Part shown: positions 16,441 to 25,604 of the stretch, one piece after another
Layout of the letters: each line of letters starts with the position of its first letter
Position numbering within the stretch: the first letter of the stretch is position 1
Assembly: GCA_963780135.1 (NCBI GenBank)
Contig: CAWAAR010000002.1
Location: forward strand, 310,001-374,000
Direction of reading: 5' to 3'
DNA: 64,000 nucleotides
DNA from: Clostridium_AM sp963780135
Lineage (GTDB): Bacteria; Bacillota; Clostridia; Clostridiales; Clostridiaceae
Program-made: the position numbers and the translations under genes
Notes under the pieces: model-generated
What the model was told of the DNA's origin: nothing
The model's database searches: none
What the model saw: only the letters and a program-made list of their open reading frames with translations

Positions 16441-19400
16441 ATGAATAAAAAGAGTACAAAAGTATTTGCAAGTACTGTTCTTATGTCATTAGTGTTAACT
16501 ACAGCTTTGTCAGCTGGTACAGTTAAAGCTGCAGCAGGGAAAGTTACACGAATAGGTGAGGCTGATAGATATGCAACGGCAGCTAAGGTTTCTACATCAA
16601 ATTGGACAACCAGTGATGATGTAATACTGGTAACAGGTGAAGGCTATGCAGATGCAGTAAGTGCTTCAGCCTTAGCAAAAAAACTAAATGCACCAATACT
16701 TTTAACAACACCTGGATCATTAAATACTGATACTCAAAAAGCATTAACTACATTAAATGCTAAAAATATATATGTAATAGGTGGAAACGCTTCAGTTTCA
16801 GCTTCAGTAAGAAATATATTAAAAGCTAATTATAAGTTAATCGAACTTGGTGGAGCTAATAGATATGAAACTAATGCAAAGGTTGCTGAAAAATTAGTTG
16901 ATTTAGGGGTTAAAGCTGATGAAGTTATGATGGTTGGTGGAGAAGGGTTTTCAGATGCTTTATCAGTAGCTCCAATAGCAGCAGCTAAAGGACAAATTCT
17001 TTTACTTGGGATGAATAGTGCTGATTACATGAAACCGGTTATAGACTTTGTTAACAAAAACAATTCAAAAGTTACAGTGGTTGGAACTAAAAATGTTATA
17101 AATAATTCTATTTACAGTGCAGTAAATGCTGTTGGCAGAATAGATGGTGGAATAGATAGATTTGATACTAATATGAAAGTTTTATTGGCATTTAAAGATA
17201 CTGTTAAAATGGATAAAATGTATATTGCTAATGCATCAAATGATGGATATGCAGATGCTTTAGTTGCTTCGGCAGTAGCAGGAAAAACAGGTGCACCATT
17301 AGTACTACTTGACACTGAAGCTTCAACTGCAACAAGTAAAGCTATAACATATGTTAAAGCTAATGCTAATAATAAAACAGACTTAAATCTTATAGGTGGA
17401 ACAGGTGTTGTTTCAAAAAACACAGAAGATGCTATAAATACTTCTGTAAATGGTGATGGAACTGGAAATGGGCAAGCAACGGTTCAATCTATAGAAGCAG
17501 TTAATCTTAATCAGTTTAAAGTTCATTTCAATACATCTATTTATAGTAGTTCTGCTGAAGATGTAAGAAATTATAAGGTGGATGGTGTTCAGCTGACACC
17601 TGTAGATGTTAATGGAAATGCAGTAAATGAAAATGGAGCAGTAGCTAAGGCTGTTAATGATAGAACAGTTTTAATAACTTTAGCAAGTCCAAGAAAACAA
17701 TATGATAATGTGATAATTTCAGTTAAAAAGTCTATTTTAACTGCGGATAAGAGCCAGACTATAGATGCATTTGATCAGGATGTAACATTATCAGATACTT
17801 CAGTTCCTACATTAAAATCAATAAATATAGAAGGAAATAATCTATTAACATTAGAATTTTCAGAAGTTGTTAATGTGAAAGATATTAGCTCTTTAGAAGG
17901 TAAAATTAAGATTGATGGACAAAGCATAGCTAACTATGGAATAGATAGTGATTCATCTTTAACTAAGATTAAAAATGGACTTATAGTGAATGGTAATACA
18001 TGGACAAATAGTGTTCAATTTTACTTTGATGCACCAATAACATTAGGTAATCATACATTAGAGATTTCAGATGGGGAAACAAATAAAATATTAAGTGATG
18101 CAGCTGGATTTACTTTAAAAGGTTCTATCTTGAATTTTAAAGTAGATACTAATAACACTAAACCATCAATTGTTTCAATAAATGAAGCTGCAAGTGGAGA
18201 AATTCATGTCACTTTTGATAGAGCAATGGACAAAAAAACAGCTTTTGACAGTAAAAACTATGAACTAAATGGTGTGAATTTAAAAGGCATGTCTGCAGTC
18301 AGTTTTGATACTGATAATAATGATTGTACAGTTAAAATAAAAGGCTTAAACAATATTCAAGCAGGAGCTAATACCCTTTATATTAGTAATAATGTTAAGG
18401 ATGCTTATGGAAACAAAGTTGATGATGATACTAGGGTAAGCTTTAATGATATTAAAGATGAAACAAAACCAATGGTTGTAAGTGTCAAGGCAATTGATAG
18501 TGAAACTATTCGTGTAAGGTTCAGTAAAGATGTTAATTATTTTTATGCTACTAATAAATCAAATTACAAATTAGAAGATAATGAAGGCATAAATATAACT
18601 AATCATATTGATGCAATATACAGTACTGGTGGTGGAGATGAAAATAGTAACACAAATATTTATGATATTAAGTTAAAAAAAGTTAATCCTGATAATTTTA
18701 ATGATGATTGGAGATTAACAGGTTCAAACTATAATTTAACAATTAAAAATATTATAGATACGGTAACTAAACCAAATACAATGGATGATTATTCAAGTAC
18801 TTTTACATGTATTGACGATATAGCTCCAAAAGTATCAGGAGTGTATTACAAACAAAATAGTTTTTCAGGAAAAGATCAAGCAGTTGTTTATTTTACTGAA
18901 GCTATGGATACAAGTACTGTTATAAATAAAAATAACTATAAGTTTGCAAATGGAGAAGGAGATACTAAAGAATTACCAGATGATGTAAATATTATAGTTG
19001 GTGGAGACAATAGGAGTATTATAATTGAATTTCCTACAAGGTATCACATTAAAACAGCCGATGCAAAAGGTAATATTGTTAATACGGGCATAGCTAATGA
19101 TGTGCTTAAGTTAGTAGTTTCTAATGTTAAAGATAAATCTTTAAATATATTAGATGGGGTAGCATATACAAGTGTAATATCTATTAATTCCACAGGGACA
19201 CAGGTGAAAGCTAATACAATTAAGGTTTACTATGAAGGAGATGACTTAAAGGCTATTATTCAATTTGAAAGATCCATAGATAACTTAAATGCAAGTGATT
19301 TTACATTAGGAAAAGTAGTGCCAACTAGTGCAAGTTCTGCAGGAGATAAAGTAATACTTACATTTAAAGATGGAGATTTAGCTACTATTGCTGAAAAGAA

Positions 19401-19971
19401 TGCAGTATCATTAATAGACTTTGCTAATGGAAAAACTAATAATAATGTTAATACAACTAAGATAGACCTTATAAAATCTCAAGGACAGAAAGCATATTTT
19501 GGAATAAGATCAAATGCTAAAACAACGGATGAAACTGGTGCAGCTATAGCTAATCTATCAGATGGATTAAGCAATATACAAAATACAATATATGATTACC
19601 AGGTGGCTCCCAAAACTGCTTCAGACTACTTTACAGCATCAAAGGATTCAAATGGTGGAAAGGTTTATGTAACTTTTGATACTATACTTAATGCAAACAG
19701 TGGTATAAGGACAGATGACTTTATATTTATAGGTATTAATGGAACAGAATTAAAATCAGACTCAGTATCAATAAATAAAAATACTGTTGTATTTACTTTT
19801 AATAATGACAATAAGTATATAGGATCATTTATTGGAAAAATTAGTGTAAAGGTTAAGAACACAGTATTAATAACAACGGATAGAGATGCTGATGGAAATT
19901 ATGTTAAATATGTACCATCAAGTGATGATTTAAAAGAAAGAAGCGTAATTATAACAGCTGATCAAAATTAG
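16441..19971 (+). CDS. S-layer-like CWB2 surface protein, full length
   Basis: This 1176-residue protein starts at the ATG after gaaagga. An upstream in-frame ATG at 16372 lacks a ribosome site. A signal peptide (1-32, KAA-A) and three CWB2 repeats (about 33-345; 'GEADRYATA', 'GANRYETNAKVAEKL', 'GGIDRFDTN') are followed by about 800 residues of Ig-like SbsA/Big_5-type repeats to the end. It aligns along its length with the partial gene at 1-3612 ('GNKVDDDTRVSFN', 'DWRLTGSNY', 'DGNYVKYVPSSDD'). It stops at residues DQN, where that protein continues into two C-terminal modules. It is probably an S-layer protein or a major surface protein anchored by CWB2. Confidence 0.92.
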   Translation: MNKKSTKVFASTVLMSLVLTTALSAGTVKAAAGKVTRIGEADRYATAAKVSTSNWTTSDDVILVTGEGYADAVSASALAKKLNAPILLTTPGSLNTDTQKALTTLNAKNIYVIGGNASVSASVRNILKANYKLIELGGANRYETNAKVAEKLVDLGVKADEVMMVGGEGFSDALSVAPIAAAKGQILLLGMNSADYMKPVIDFVNKNNSKVTVVGTKNVINNSIYSAVNAVGRIDGGIDRFDTNMKVLLAFKDTVKMDKMYIANASNDGYADALVASAVAGKTGAPLVLLDTEASTATSKAITYVKANANNKTDLNLIGGTGVVSKNTEDAINTSVNGDGTGNGQATVQSIEAVNLNQFKVHFNTSIYSSSAEDVRNYKVDGVQLTPVDVNGNAVNENGAVAKAVNDRTVLITLASPRKQYDNVIISVKKSILTADKSQTIDAFDQDVTLSDTSVPTLKSINIEGNNLLTLEFSEVVNVKDISSLEGKIKIDGQSIANYGIDSDSSLTKIKNGLIVNGNTWTNSVQFYFDAPITLGNHTLEISDGETNKILSDAAGFTLKGSILNFKVDTNNTKPSIVSINEAASGEIHVTFDRAMDKKTAFDSKNYELNGVNLKGMSAVSFDTDNNDCTVKIKGLNNIQAGANTLYISNNVKDAYGNKVDDDTRVSFNDIKDETKPMVVSVKAIDSETIRVRFSKDVNYFYATNKSNYKLEDNEGINITNHIDAIYSTGGGDENSNTNIYDIKLKKVNPDNFNDDWRLTGSNYNLTIKNIIDTVTKPNTMDDYSSTFTCIDDIAPKVSGVYYKQNSFSGKDQAVVYFTEAMDTSTVINKNNYKFANGEGDTKELPDDVNIIVGGDNRSIIIEFPTRYHIKTADAKGNIVNTGIANDVLKLVVSNVKDKSLNILDGVAYTSVISINSTGTQVKANTIKVYYEGDDLKAIIQFERSIDNLNASDFTLGKVVPTSASSAGDKVILTFKDGDLATIAEKNAVSLIDFANGKTNNNVNTTKIDLIKSQGQKAYFGIRSNAKTTDETGAAIANLSDGLSNIQNTIYDYQVAPKTASDYFTASKDSNGGKVYVTFDTILNANSGIRTDDFIFIGINGTELKSDSVSINKNTVVFTFNNDNKYIGSFIGKISVKVKNTVLITTDRDADGNYVKYVPSSDDLKERSVIITADQN

Positions 19972-19984
19972 TTTTAGAAAAAAG

Positions 19985-20005
19985 CAGAGGCTTCATAAGC
20001 TTCTG
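19985..20005 (+). terminator. Intrinsic terminator
   Basis: A 9-bp stem cagaggctt / aagcttctg (one G-U pair) with a cat loop is followed by eight T. Confidence 0.85.
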
Positions 20006-20128
20006 TTTTTTTTATCCATTAATAAGAAGAATTTATTATAAAGAGATTCAGTATATTTTTCAGCTATATTTCAAAAAAATATTTATAAAAAAACATGTAG
20101 AAATGACATTAACAATATGGTAAAATTG

Positions 20129-20142
20129 TTTCATAGTTGAAA
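20129..20142. promoter_or_regulatory. Dyad upstream of marR, possible autoregulatory site
   Basis: tttca-tagt-tgaaa is a short inverted repeat 25 bp before the start codon of the MarR gene. MarR regulators often repress their own genes through such dyads. It differs in sequence from the large palindrome at 24414. Confidence 0.35.
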
Positions 20143-20166
20143 TATTTAATATTGAAAGGAAATAGT

Positions 20167-20607
20167 ATGAATAATGATAAGGTTTATGAAGTGGTAGAAG
20201 AAATCCACTCTATTTCCAAATTAGTAAATAGAAAAATAAATAATAATAATAATTCAAAAAAATTTACTATAACTGCATTAATGATAATGAATCAATTAAA
20301 GCTTGGAAAAGTAAAAACTTTAACAGAAATAAGTGAAACTTTAGGCATTCCAAACAGTACCGTTTCGGTTATAGTAGACAAGCTTGTAAAACTAGGTATT
20401 GTCAGAAGGGAGAGGTGTGAAGAAGATAGAAGAAAAGTGTTTATATATATTGAAGATAAAGGGCTACAGCAAGAAAAACAAATTATAAAGTATCATATAG
20501 ATTATTTTAAAGATTTGTTTAAAAATGCTAGTGATGAAGAAATTGATTCTATTTTAAAAGGCTTAAAAATATTAGAAAAATTTATTGTGCAAAATTCACA
20601 AGGGTAA
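20167..20607 (+). CDS. MarR-family transcriptional regulator
   Basis: This 146-residue protein uses the ATG after gaaagga. The winged-helix core is visible: 'LTEISETLGIPNSTVSVIVDKLVKLGIVRRERCEEDRRKVFIYI' by segments (recognition helix NSTVSVIVDKL, wing 'EEDRRKVF'). The N- and C-terminal helices form the usual dimer interface. MarR proteins are dimeric repressors, often released by phenolic or other small ligands, and often control neighbouring efflux genes. It lies 21 bp upstream of the first TolC-like gene with the same orientation, so it probably controls this export cluster. Confidence 0.9.
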   Translation: MNNDKVYEVVEEIHSISKLVNRKINNNNNSKKFTITALMIMNQLKLGKVKTLTEISETLGIPNSTVSVIVDKLVKLGIVRRERCEEDRRKVFIYIEDKGLQQEKQIIKYHIDYFKDLFKNASDEEIDSILKGLKILEKFIVQNSQG

Positions 20608-20628
20608 TTATAGAGGAGGTTTTTGTAT

Positions 20629-21786
20629 ATGAAGAGGCTTAGATTACTATGTATAACTGCAGCTTTGGCTACTACACTATTTTCATCAACAGCTTTGGCT
20701 GCAGATGCTGCACAGCCTACACAAAATTTATTAGATGTGGACAAAGCTATAGATATGGCTATTGGAAATTCATATTCACTTAAAAAGATAGACTTGAGCA
20801 TAAGTCAAATTAAAAATAACTATGCAGATGCTCAGAAAACTGCTGCAGGATATGATACTACGCTTAATTATGTTAAGAATGATAGTACAAAATTAAATCT
20901 TGTAAAGGGAAGGGATTTTACTCAATTAGAATATAAGTATGCTATATTACAATATACGAATATAAAAGAAGCATCAAAAAATGAACTGAAGCTTGGTGTA
21001 TATAAATTATATTCAGGTCTTGTTAGTCTTAAAGAAGGCTTAGATGTGGAACAACAGAATTTTAATAATGTGGAAGAACAGTATAAAAAAGCGCAACTTC
21101 AATTGCAGATCGGTCTAGTGTCAAAAGTAGAGGTGAAAAGTAGTGAGGCAGCTTATACTGCTGAAAAAGCAAAATTAAATCAGCTTCAAAGACAATATGA
21201 TGCTTATACTAAACAGCTTAATCAGCTTTTGGGTGTGGATATTGATACAAAATATACTGGTTTTACTGCGGATAACCTATCAACTTCTGCAGCTTCCCAA
21301 AGCTATGATGATTATGTAAAAGATGCACTTGCAAATAGAGTTAAAATAAAAAATGATAATGAAATGATTAATACAAAAAAGTCAGAATTTGATTCTGTAA
21401 GGGGAATATATAACGATAAAACAACATCACAATATAAAGTGGCTGAATATCCTGTGGAAGCGGCTAAAAATAAATTAGAGACAGACAAAGTTGACATATC
21501 AATAGAAATAAATAGTTTATACAACGATTTACAGGTTAAGGTTAAAAAATTAGAACCTGCCAAGAAGGATTATGATTCAATGAAAAGGACTTATGACAAG
21601 GCGTTACAGAGCTATAATTTAGGCTTAATAAGTAAAATTGATTTTGATAAAGCAGCAGTAGGTCTTAAAGCTAAAGAAATTGCACTGAAGTCTATTGAAA
21701 GAGATATATGGTTAGCTCAAACAAACCTTAATTATGCTTCAGATATTGGTGCAGATGGATCAAGTCTTGCAAGTGCTAATAATTAG
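20629..21786 (+). CDS. TolC-like (OEP family) secreted coiled-coil protein 1
   Basis: This 385-residue protein starts at the ATG after gaggagg. A signal peptide (1-24, ALA-A) is followed by long amphipathic helices in the duplicated arrangement of the outer-membrane efflux protein family: 'LDVDKAIDMAIGNSYSLKK', 'Q.QIGLVSKVEVKSSEAAYTAEKAKL..LQRQYDAYTKQLNQLLG', then 'Y.KALQSYNLGLISKIDFDKAAVGLKAKE'. In diderm bacteria TolC forms the outer-membrane exit duct. Here the host looks like a monoderm, so the protein may span the wall or S-layer or serve another function. First of three such genes in a row. Confidence 0.8.
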   Translation: MKRLRLLCITAALATTLFSSTALAADAAQPTQNLLDVDKAIDMAIGNSYSLKKIDLSISQIKNNYADAQKTAAGYDTTLNYVKNDSTKLNLVKGRDFTQLEYKYAILQYTNIKEASKNELKLGVYKLYSGLVSLKEGLDVEQQNFNNVEEQYKKAQLQLQIGLVSKVEVKSSEAAYTAEKAKLNQLQRQYDAYTKQLNQLLGVDIDTKYTGFTADNLSTSAASQSYDDYVKDALANRVKIKNDNEMINTKKSEFDSVRGIYNDKTTSQYKVAEYPVEAAKNKLETDKVDISIEINSLYNDLQVKVKKLEPAKKDYDSMKRTYDKALQSYNLGLISKIDFDKAAVGLKAKEIALKSIERDIWLAQTNLNYASDIGADGSSLASANN

Positions 21787-21830
21787 AATATGGTCATTTG
21801 CAAAATTAGTTTAAAATTGGAGGTAAAGTC

Positions 21831-23027
21831 ATGAAAAAAAATTTAAGCATTTTAATTGCATTAGCTATTTGTTTAAGTACAGCTACTACTTCTTTTGCGG
21901 CAGCAGAAAATACTAATACAGGTAGTGGAAACAGTACTACTGTACAAATAGATAATAGTACTTTAAATTTAACAATGAATGATGCAACAAATAATATAGA
22001 GAAGAATAATACAGAAATAAAACTTATGAAAGATAAAATTGATTATTTGAATAAACAGTATGATTTAGATCATGAAGTAGGAATAGCTTTAAATACTAGT
22101 TCAGCAGGTGTAGATAAAGTACAGGCTAAAACACAGGAAGTCATTACTCCATTAAAAGATCAACAAAGCGTTAAAAATCAAAAATATAATGTAGATGTGA
22201 GACTTAACAACTTAAAGTTTGATATGGAAAGACAGTATTTAAACATTTTAACTTCTAATGATCAAATAGATAATATAAATAAAACTTTAACAAATCTAGA
22301 TGAGCAAATTAATAAATTGCAGCAGCAAATTAATTTAGGGTTAGCAACTAGTGATTCTTTAAATACCTTAAATGTACAAAAAAGTCAGCTTATGAATCAA
22401 ATAGATTCTATTAATGCGGACATGGATAATTCAATGTTAACTATAAAGCAATACTTAAATGTAGATTTAAATAGAAATTTAAGTTTAGCTGGTGCAAAAA
22501 AAGAATTTAGTAAATTTGATGATACAAGTATAGAGAGCAAAATTAGTGAAGCTGTAGAAAAAGATTATGGAGTAGTTGAAGCACAAGAATCTTTGGACAT
22601 TGCTAAAAAGCAAAAGGAAATATACAAACAATATGATAATGATATTAGTGGAGGTCTTACTAGTGCTGAATCAGATTTACTTAAAGCACAAAATGATTTA
22701 GTTGCTGCGAAGGCTAATGCAAAATCAAATTTATGGAATAAATACTACACTTTAAAAAGTGATGAAAATGCAGTTGAAACTCAAGATTTAAGTGAAAAAA
22801 GTGCACAGGCAGATTATGATAAGTCAAAAAGTAATTATGACAATGGAATGGTAGATAAACTTGCTGTAGATACAACAGCTTTAGCTTTGGATAAACAGAA
22901 AAATATGAATCAAAGGTCAAAAAATGAATACATGATAATACAAGAAGAATTTAAGTTTATGTTAGATGGTCATGCTTCTGCACAACTTTCTACTAAGGCT
23001 ATGGGAACATCAGGTATAGATTACTAA
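21831..23027 (+). CDS. TolC-like (OEP family) secreted coiled-coil protein 2
   Basis: This 398-residue protein follows ggaggt and has a signal peptide (1-24, FAA-A). Repeats of the OEP type are clear ('LNLTMNDATNNIEKNNTEIKLMK', 'QQINLGLATSDSLNTLNVQKSQL', 'SKSNYDNGMVDKLAVDTTALALDKQK'). It is closer to the next gene than to the previous one. It is 44 bp from the previous gene and 23 bp from the next, so the three are probably one transcript. Confidence 0.8.
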   Translation: MKKNLSILIALAICLSTATTSFAAAENTNTGSGNSTTVQIDNSTLNLTMNDATNNIEKNNTEIKLMKDKIDYLNKQYDLDHEVGIALNTSSAGVDKVQAKTQEVITPLKDQQSVKNQKYNVDVRLNNLKFDMERQYLNILTSNDQIDNINKTLTNLDEQINKLQQQINLGLATSDSLNTLNVQKSQLMNQIDSINADMDNSMLTIKQYLNVDLNRNLSLAGAKKEFSKFDDTSIESKISEAVEKDYGVVEAQESLDIAKKQKEIYKQYDNDISGGLTSAESDLLKAQNDLVAAKANAKSNLWNKYYTLKSDENAVETQDLSEKSAQADYDKSKSNYDNGMVDKLAVDTTALALDKQKNMNQRSKNEYMIIQEEFKFMLDGHASAQLSTKAMGTSGIDY

Positions 23028-23050
23028 AATGTAAAGATGGAGGTAAAATT

Positions 23051-24235
23051 ATGAGGAAAAGATTAGGTTTTCTAATTGCGTTTGCTATTTCTTTAACGGT
23101 ATCAACTACTGCTATGGCAGCATCTTCTATGATGACCAGTGGAAGTGATAGCAAAGATATAGTTACAAGTGTTAATGTAACAGATTTAACATTAGATCAA
23201 GCTTTAAGTATTGTGGAGAGTAGTAATATAGAGGTACAATCTCTTAATAATAAAATAGATGCTCTTAATAAGCAGCTTGATAGTGATAAAAGAAAAGTTA
23301 TAGGATTAGATACTAATGGTAAAGGACAATCTAACTATGCTGCTGGACAATATGCACAAATCATGATACAAAAGCAAGTTACACCTGTTCAAGACCAGCA
23401 AAATATTGATGATTCAAAAAATAGTAAAGATGAAAAAATTAATAGTATAAAATTCGATTTGCAGAAACAATATATGAATGCAATAACAGCTAAGGAACAG
23501 GTAGATAACATTAATAAAAACATAGCTGATTTGAATGAACAAATTAAGCAAACACAAGCAAAAATAGATTTAGGACAATCAACTAAAGATACTATAAATC
23601 CATTGAATGTGCAAAAAAGTAAGCTTTTATCTCAATTAGCATCGCCTTATATGCAACAGCAGCAATCTATATCAAATATAAAAAAATATCTAAATGCAAA
23701 TATAAATAGTTCTTTAAATTTAACAACTATTAAAAAGGAATTTGCTAAATTTGATGATACAGATATAGCTACTAAAATCAATGATGCTTTAAAAAATGAT
23801 TATAATTTAAATAGTATACAAAAAAGTATTGATATCAAAAAAATACAGGTAGATATACAAACAAAATATGCGTTTGATTCTCTTACTGAGCCTATGAATT
23901 CTAAAATGGATTTAGAGGATTTACAAAACAAGTTAGATAATACGAATACTAATACTGATGTGAATTTATGGAAAGCATATTATGCTTTAAAGAATAAGGA
24001 AGACACAGTGCAAGCTCAAATGGTAGCTCAAGAAAGTGCAGAGGCAGGTTATGATAAAGCTAAACAGAGCTTTGATAGTGGATTAATAGACAAAGTGTCA
24101 TTGGATTCTGCAGAGTTAGCTTTAAATACTCAAAAGGTGACAACTGAGCAGGCTATAAATGATTATATGGTTGCACAAGAACAATTAGAATACGCTTTAA
24201 ATGGACATGCTTCTACAGCAACTTCTATTCAATAA
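23051..24235 (+). CDS. TolC-like (OEP family) secreted coiled-coil protein 3
   Basis: This 394-residue protein follows ggaggt and has a signal peptide (1-23). It has the same architecture as the preceding gene, with shared 'QVDNINKNIADLNEQIKQTQ', 'KKEFAKFDDTDI' and 'Y.LAQE.(E/L)...L.GHAS' features; the ending 'LNGHASTATS' matches 'LDGHASAQLS' in protein 2. It is a recent duplicate of protein 2. A strong terminator follows 75 bp later. Confidence 0.8.
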   Translation: MRKRLGFLIAFAISLTVSTTAMAASSMMTSGSDSKDIVTSVNVTDLTLDQALSIVESSNIEVQSLNNKIDALNKQLDSDKRKVIGLDTNGKGQSNYAAGQYAQIMIQKQVTPVQDQQNIDDSKNSKDEKINSIKFDLQKQYMNAITAKEQVDNINKNIADLNEQIKQTQAKIDLGQSTKDTINPLNVQKSKLLSQLASPYMQQQQSISNIKKYLNANINSSLNLTTIKKEFAKFDDTDIATKINDALKNDYNLNSIQKSIDIKKIQVDIQTKYAFDSLTEPMNSKMDLEDLQNKLDNTNTNTDVNLWKAYYALKNKEDTVQAQMVAQESAEAGYDKAKQSFDSGLIDKVSLDSAELALNTQKVTTEQAINDYMVAQEQLEYALNGHASTATSIQ

Positions 24236-24310
24236 AGAAACAAACTAAATAACAGGAGAAAGGATAACAGTAAAAGTATAGTATCATACTCTTACAATAT
24301 ATTCTTTTTT

Positions 24311-24347
24311 ATAAAATGTAAGCAAATTTAATTTGCTTACATTTTAT
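24311..24347. terminator. Strong bidirectional terminator after the TolC-like genes
   Basis: A perfect 17-bp inverted repeat (ataaaatgtaagcaaat / atttgcttacattttat) with a 3-nt loop. It separates the marR-TolC operon from the HlyD-ABC-2 operon. Confidence 0.85.
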
Positions 24348-24380
24348 TTTAATTTTTAATTTAATGTAATGGTAAGCATA

Positions 24381-24408
24381 TTGACAATAATATTAGTATG
24401 TGTATAAT
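24381..24408 (+). promoter_or_regulatory. Sigma-A promoter of the HlyD-ABC-2 operon
   Basis: Consensus TTGACA (24381-24386), 16-bp spacer, consensus TATAAT (24403-24408). Transcription should start near 24414-24416, leaving a leader of about 125 nt before the ATG at 24540. Confidence 0.85.
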
Positions 24409-24413
24409 TATTA

Positions 24414-24443
24414 TATAAATAGTAAATATATTTACTATTTATA
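24414..24443. promoter_or_regulatory. 30-bp perfect palindrome at the transcription start, probable operator
   Basis: tataaatagtaaata is followed directly by its exact reverse complement, with no loop. It starts 5 bp after the -10 box, where a bound repressor would block transcription. The MarR regulator at 20167 is the natural candidate, since MarR sites are palindromes of this AT-rich type. The link is inferred from position only. Confidence 0.75.
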
Positions 24444-24539
24444 CTAATTACTTAAAAACATGATGAAGATTTATAAGAAATAGTAAAAAATTATATTTTG
24501 ATATAAAATATAATTACAATATGATAAGGGGGTTTTTCC

Positions 24540-25589
24540 ATGAAAAGGAAAGGTATAATTTTCACATCATTAATCATATTAACAAGTTTTTTTACAGGAT
24601 GCAGTAGTAATGTAACTGCCTTAACAGGAGATAATTTAACAAAGAAAAGTAGTTCAAATTTAGTAGTTCAAGGAAGTATAGAAACCAAGGAAGTAAATAT
24701 AAATTCTAAAGTTGCAGGAAAGATAACAGACATCAAGATTGCAGAAGGAGATAGTATTAAAAATGGACAGGTTTTAATAACTATAGACAACAGTGCCTTA
24801 GTTGCAAAGGATGCTCAATCAAAAGCTCAAATTGATGCAGCCACTGGACAAATGAAAGCAGCTCAGGCAGCAAAAGCAGCAGCACAAGCAGTACTTTCAA
24901 AAGCTCAAAATGGAGCAAGACCAGAAGAAATTGCTGAAGCTAAGGCCCAATATGATTTAGCTCAATCTACATATAATAGAGTAAAGGGGCTAAGCGATAA
25001 AGGTTATGCAGCTAAGGCAGATTTAGATAAGGCTCAAGCCAGCTTAGATGTTACAAAACAGCAGTACGATATAGCAAAAGCTGGGGCAAGAACTGAAGAT
25101 ATAGCAGCAGCGCAGGCACAGGTGAATCAAGCAGATGCAACAATACAGGGTTACCAAGGACAGATTAAGCAAGCTGAAGGTGGACAAAGTGAAGTACAGA
25201 GTTATATAGCGGATACCACAATTACTGCACCAGCGGATGGAATAATAAATCAATTAAATGTAGAAGTTGGTGAGCTTGTATCCACAGGTATGCCTCTTCT
25301 TGTAATAACTAACTCTGATAAACCATGGATTGAATGTAATGTAAAAGAAACAGATCTTTCAAAAGTGAAATTAAATGGAACTGTTTCAGTAAGCCTTCCA
25401 AGTTATCCTAAGGAAAAATTTACAGGTAAGATAGTAAGAATAAATGAAAAACCAGATTTTGCAGTTAAGAGAGCTACAAATGATAATGGAGATTTCGATG
25501 TATTATCTTATGGGGTTAAGGTGGAGTTAAGCAATTTAAATAAGCCACTTCATCAAGGTATGACAGCTCTTGTTGACTTTGGAAAGTGA
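24540..25589 (+). CDS. HlyD/membrane-fusion-type lipoprotein of an ABC exporter
   Basis: This 349-residue protein follows a gataaggggg ribosome site. The N-terminus is a lipoprotein signal (lipobox FFTGC, Cys near 21). A biotinyl-lipoyl-like half ('VAGKITDIKIAEGDSIKNGQVLITID', residues about 55-85), a long Ala-rich coiled-coil hairpin (about 90-225, 'GARPEEIAEAKAQYDLAQSTYN'), the second lipoyl half ('ITAPADGIINQLNVEVGELV') and a beta-barrel (about 250-345) follow, as in YbhG/EmrA-like adaptors. It is the adaptor for the two ABC-2 permeases directly downstream. Confidence 0.88.
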   Translation: MKRKGIIFTSLIILTSFFTGCSSNVTALTGDNLTKKSSSNLVVQGSIETKEVNINSKVAGKITDIKIAEGDSIKNGQVLITIDNSALVAKDAQSKAQIDAATGQMKAAQAAKAAAQAVLSKAQNGARPEEIAEAKAQYDLAQSTYNRVKGLSDKGYAAKADLDKAQASLDVTKQQYDIAKAGARTEDIAAAQAQVNQADATIQGYQGQIKQAEGGQSEVQSYIADTTITAPADGIINQLNVEVGELVSTGMPLLVITNSDKPWIECNVKETDLSKVKLNGTVSVSLPSYPKEKFTGKIVRINEKPDFAVKRATNDNGDFDVLSYGVKVELSNLNKPLHQGMTALVDFGK

Positions 25590-25604
25590 AGTGATTAATC
25601 TATT

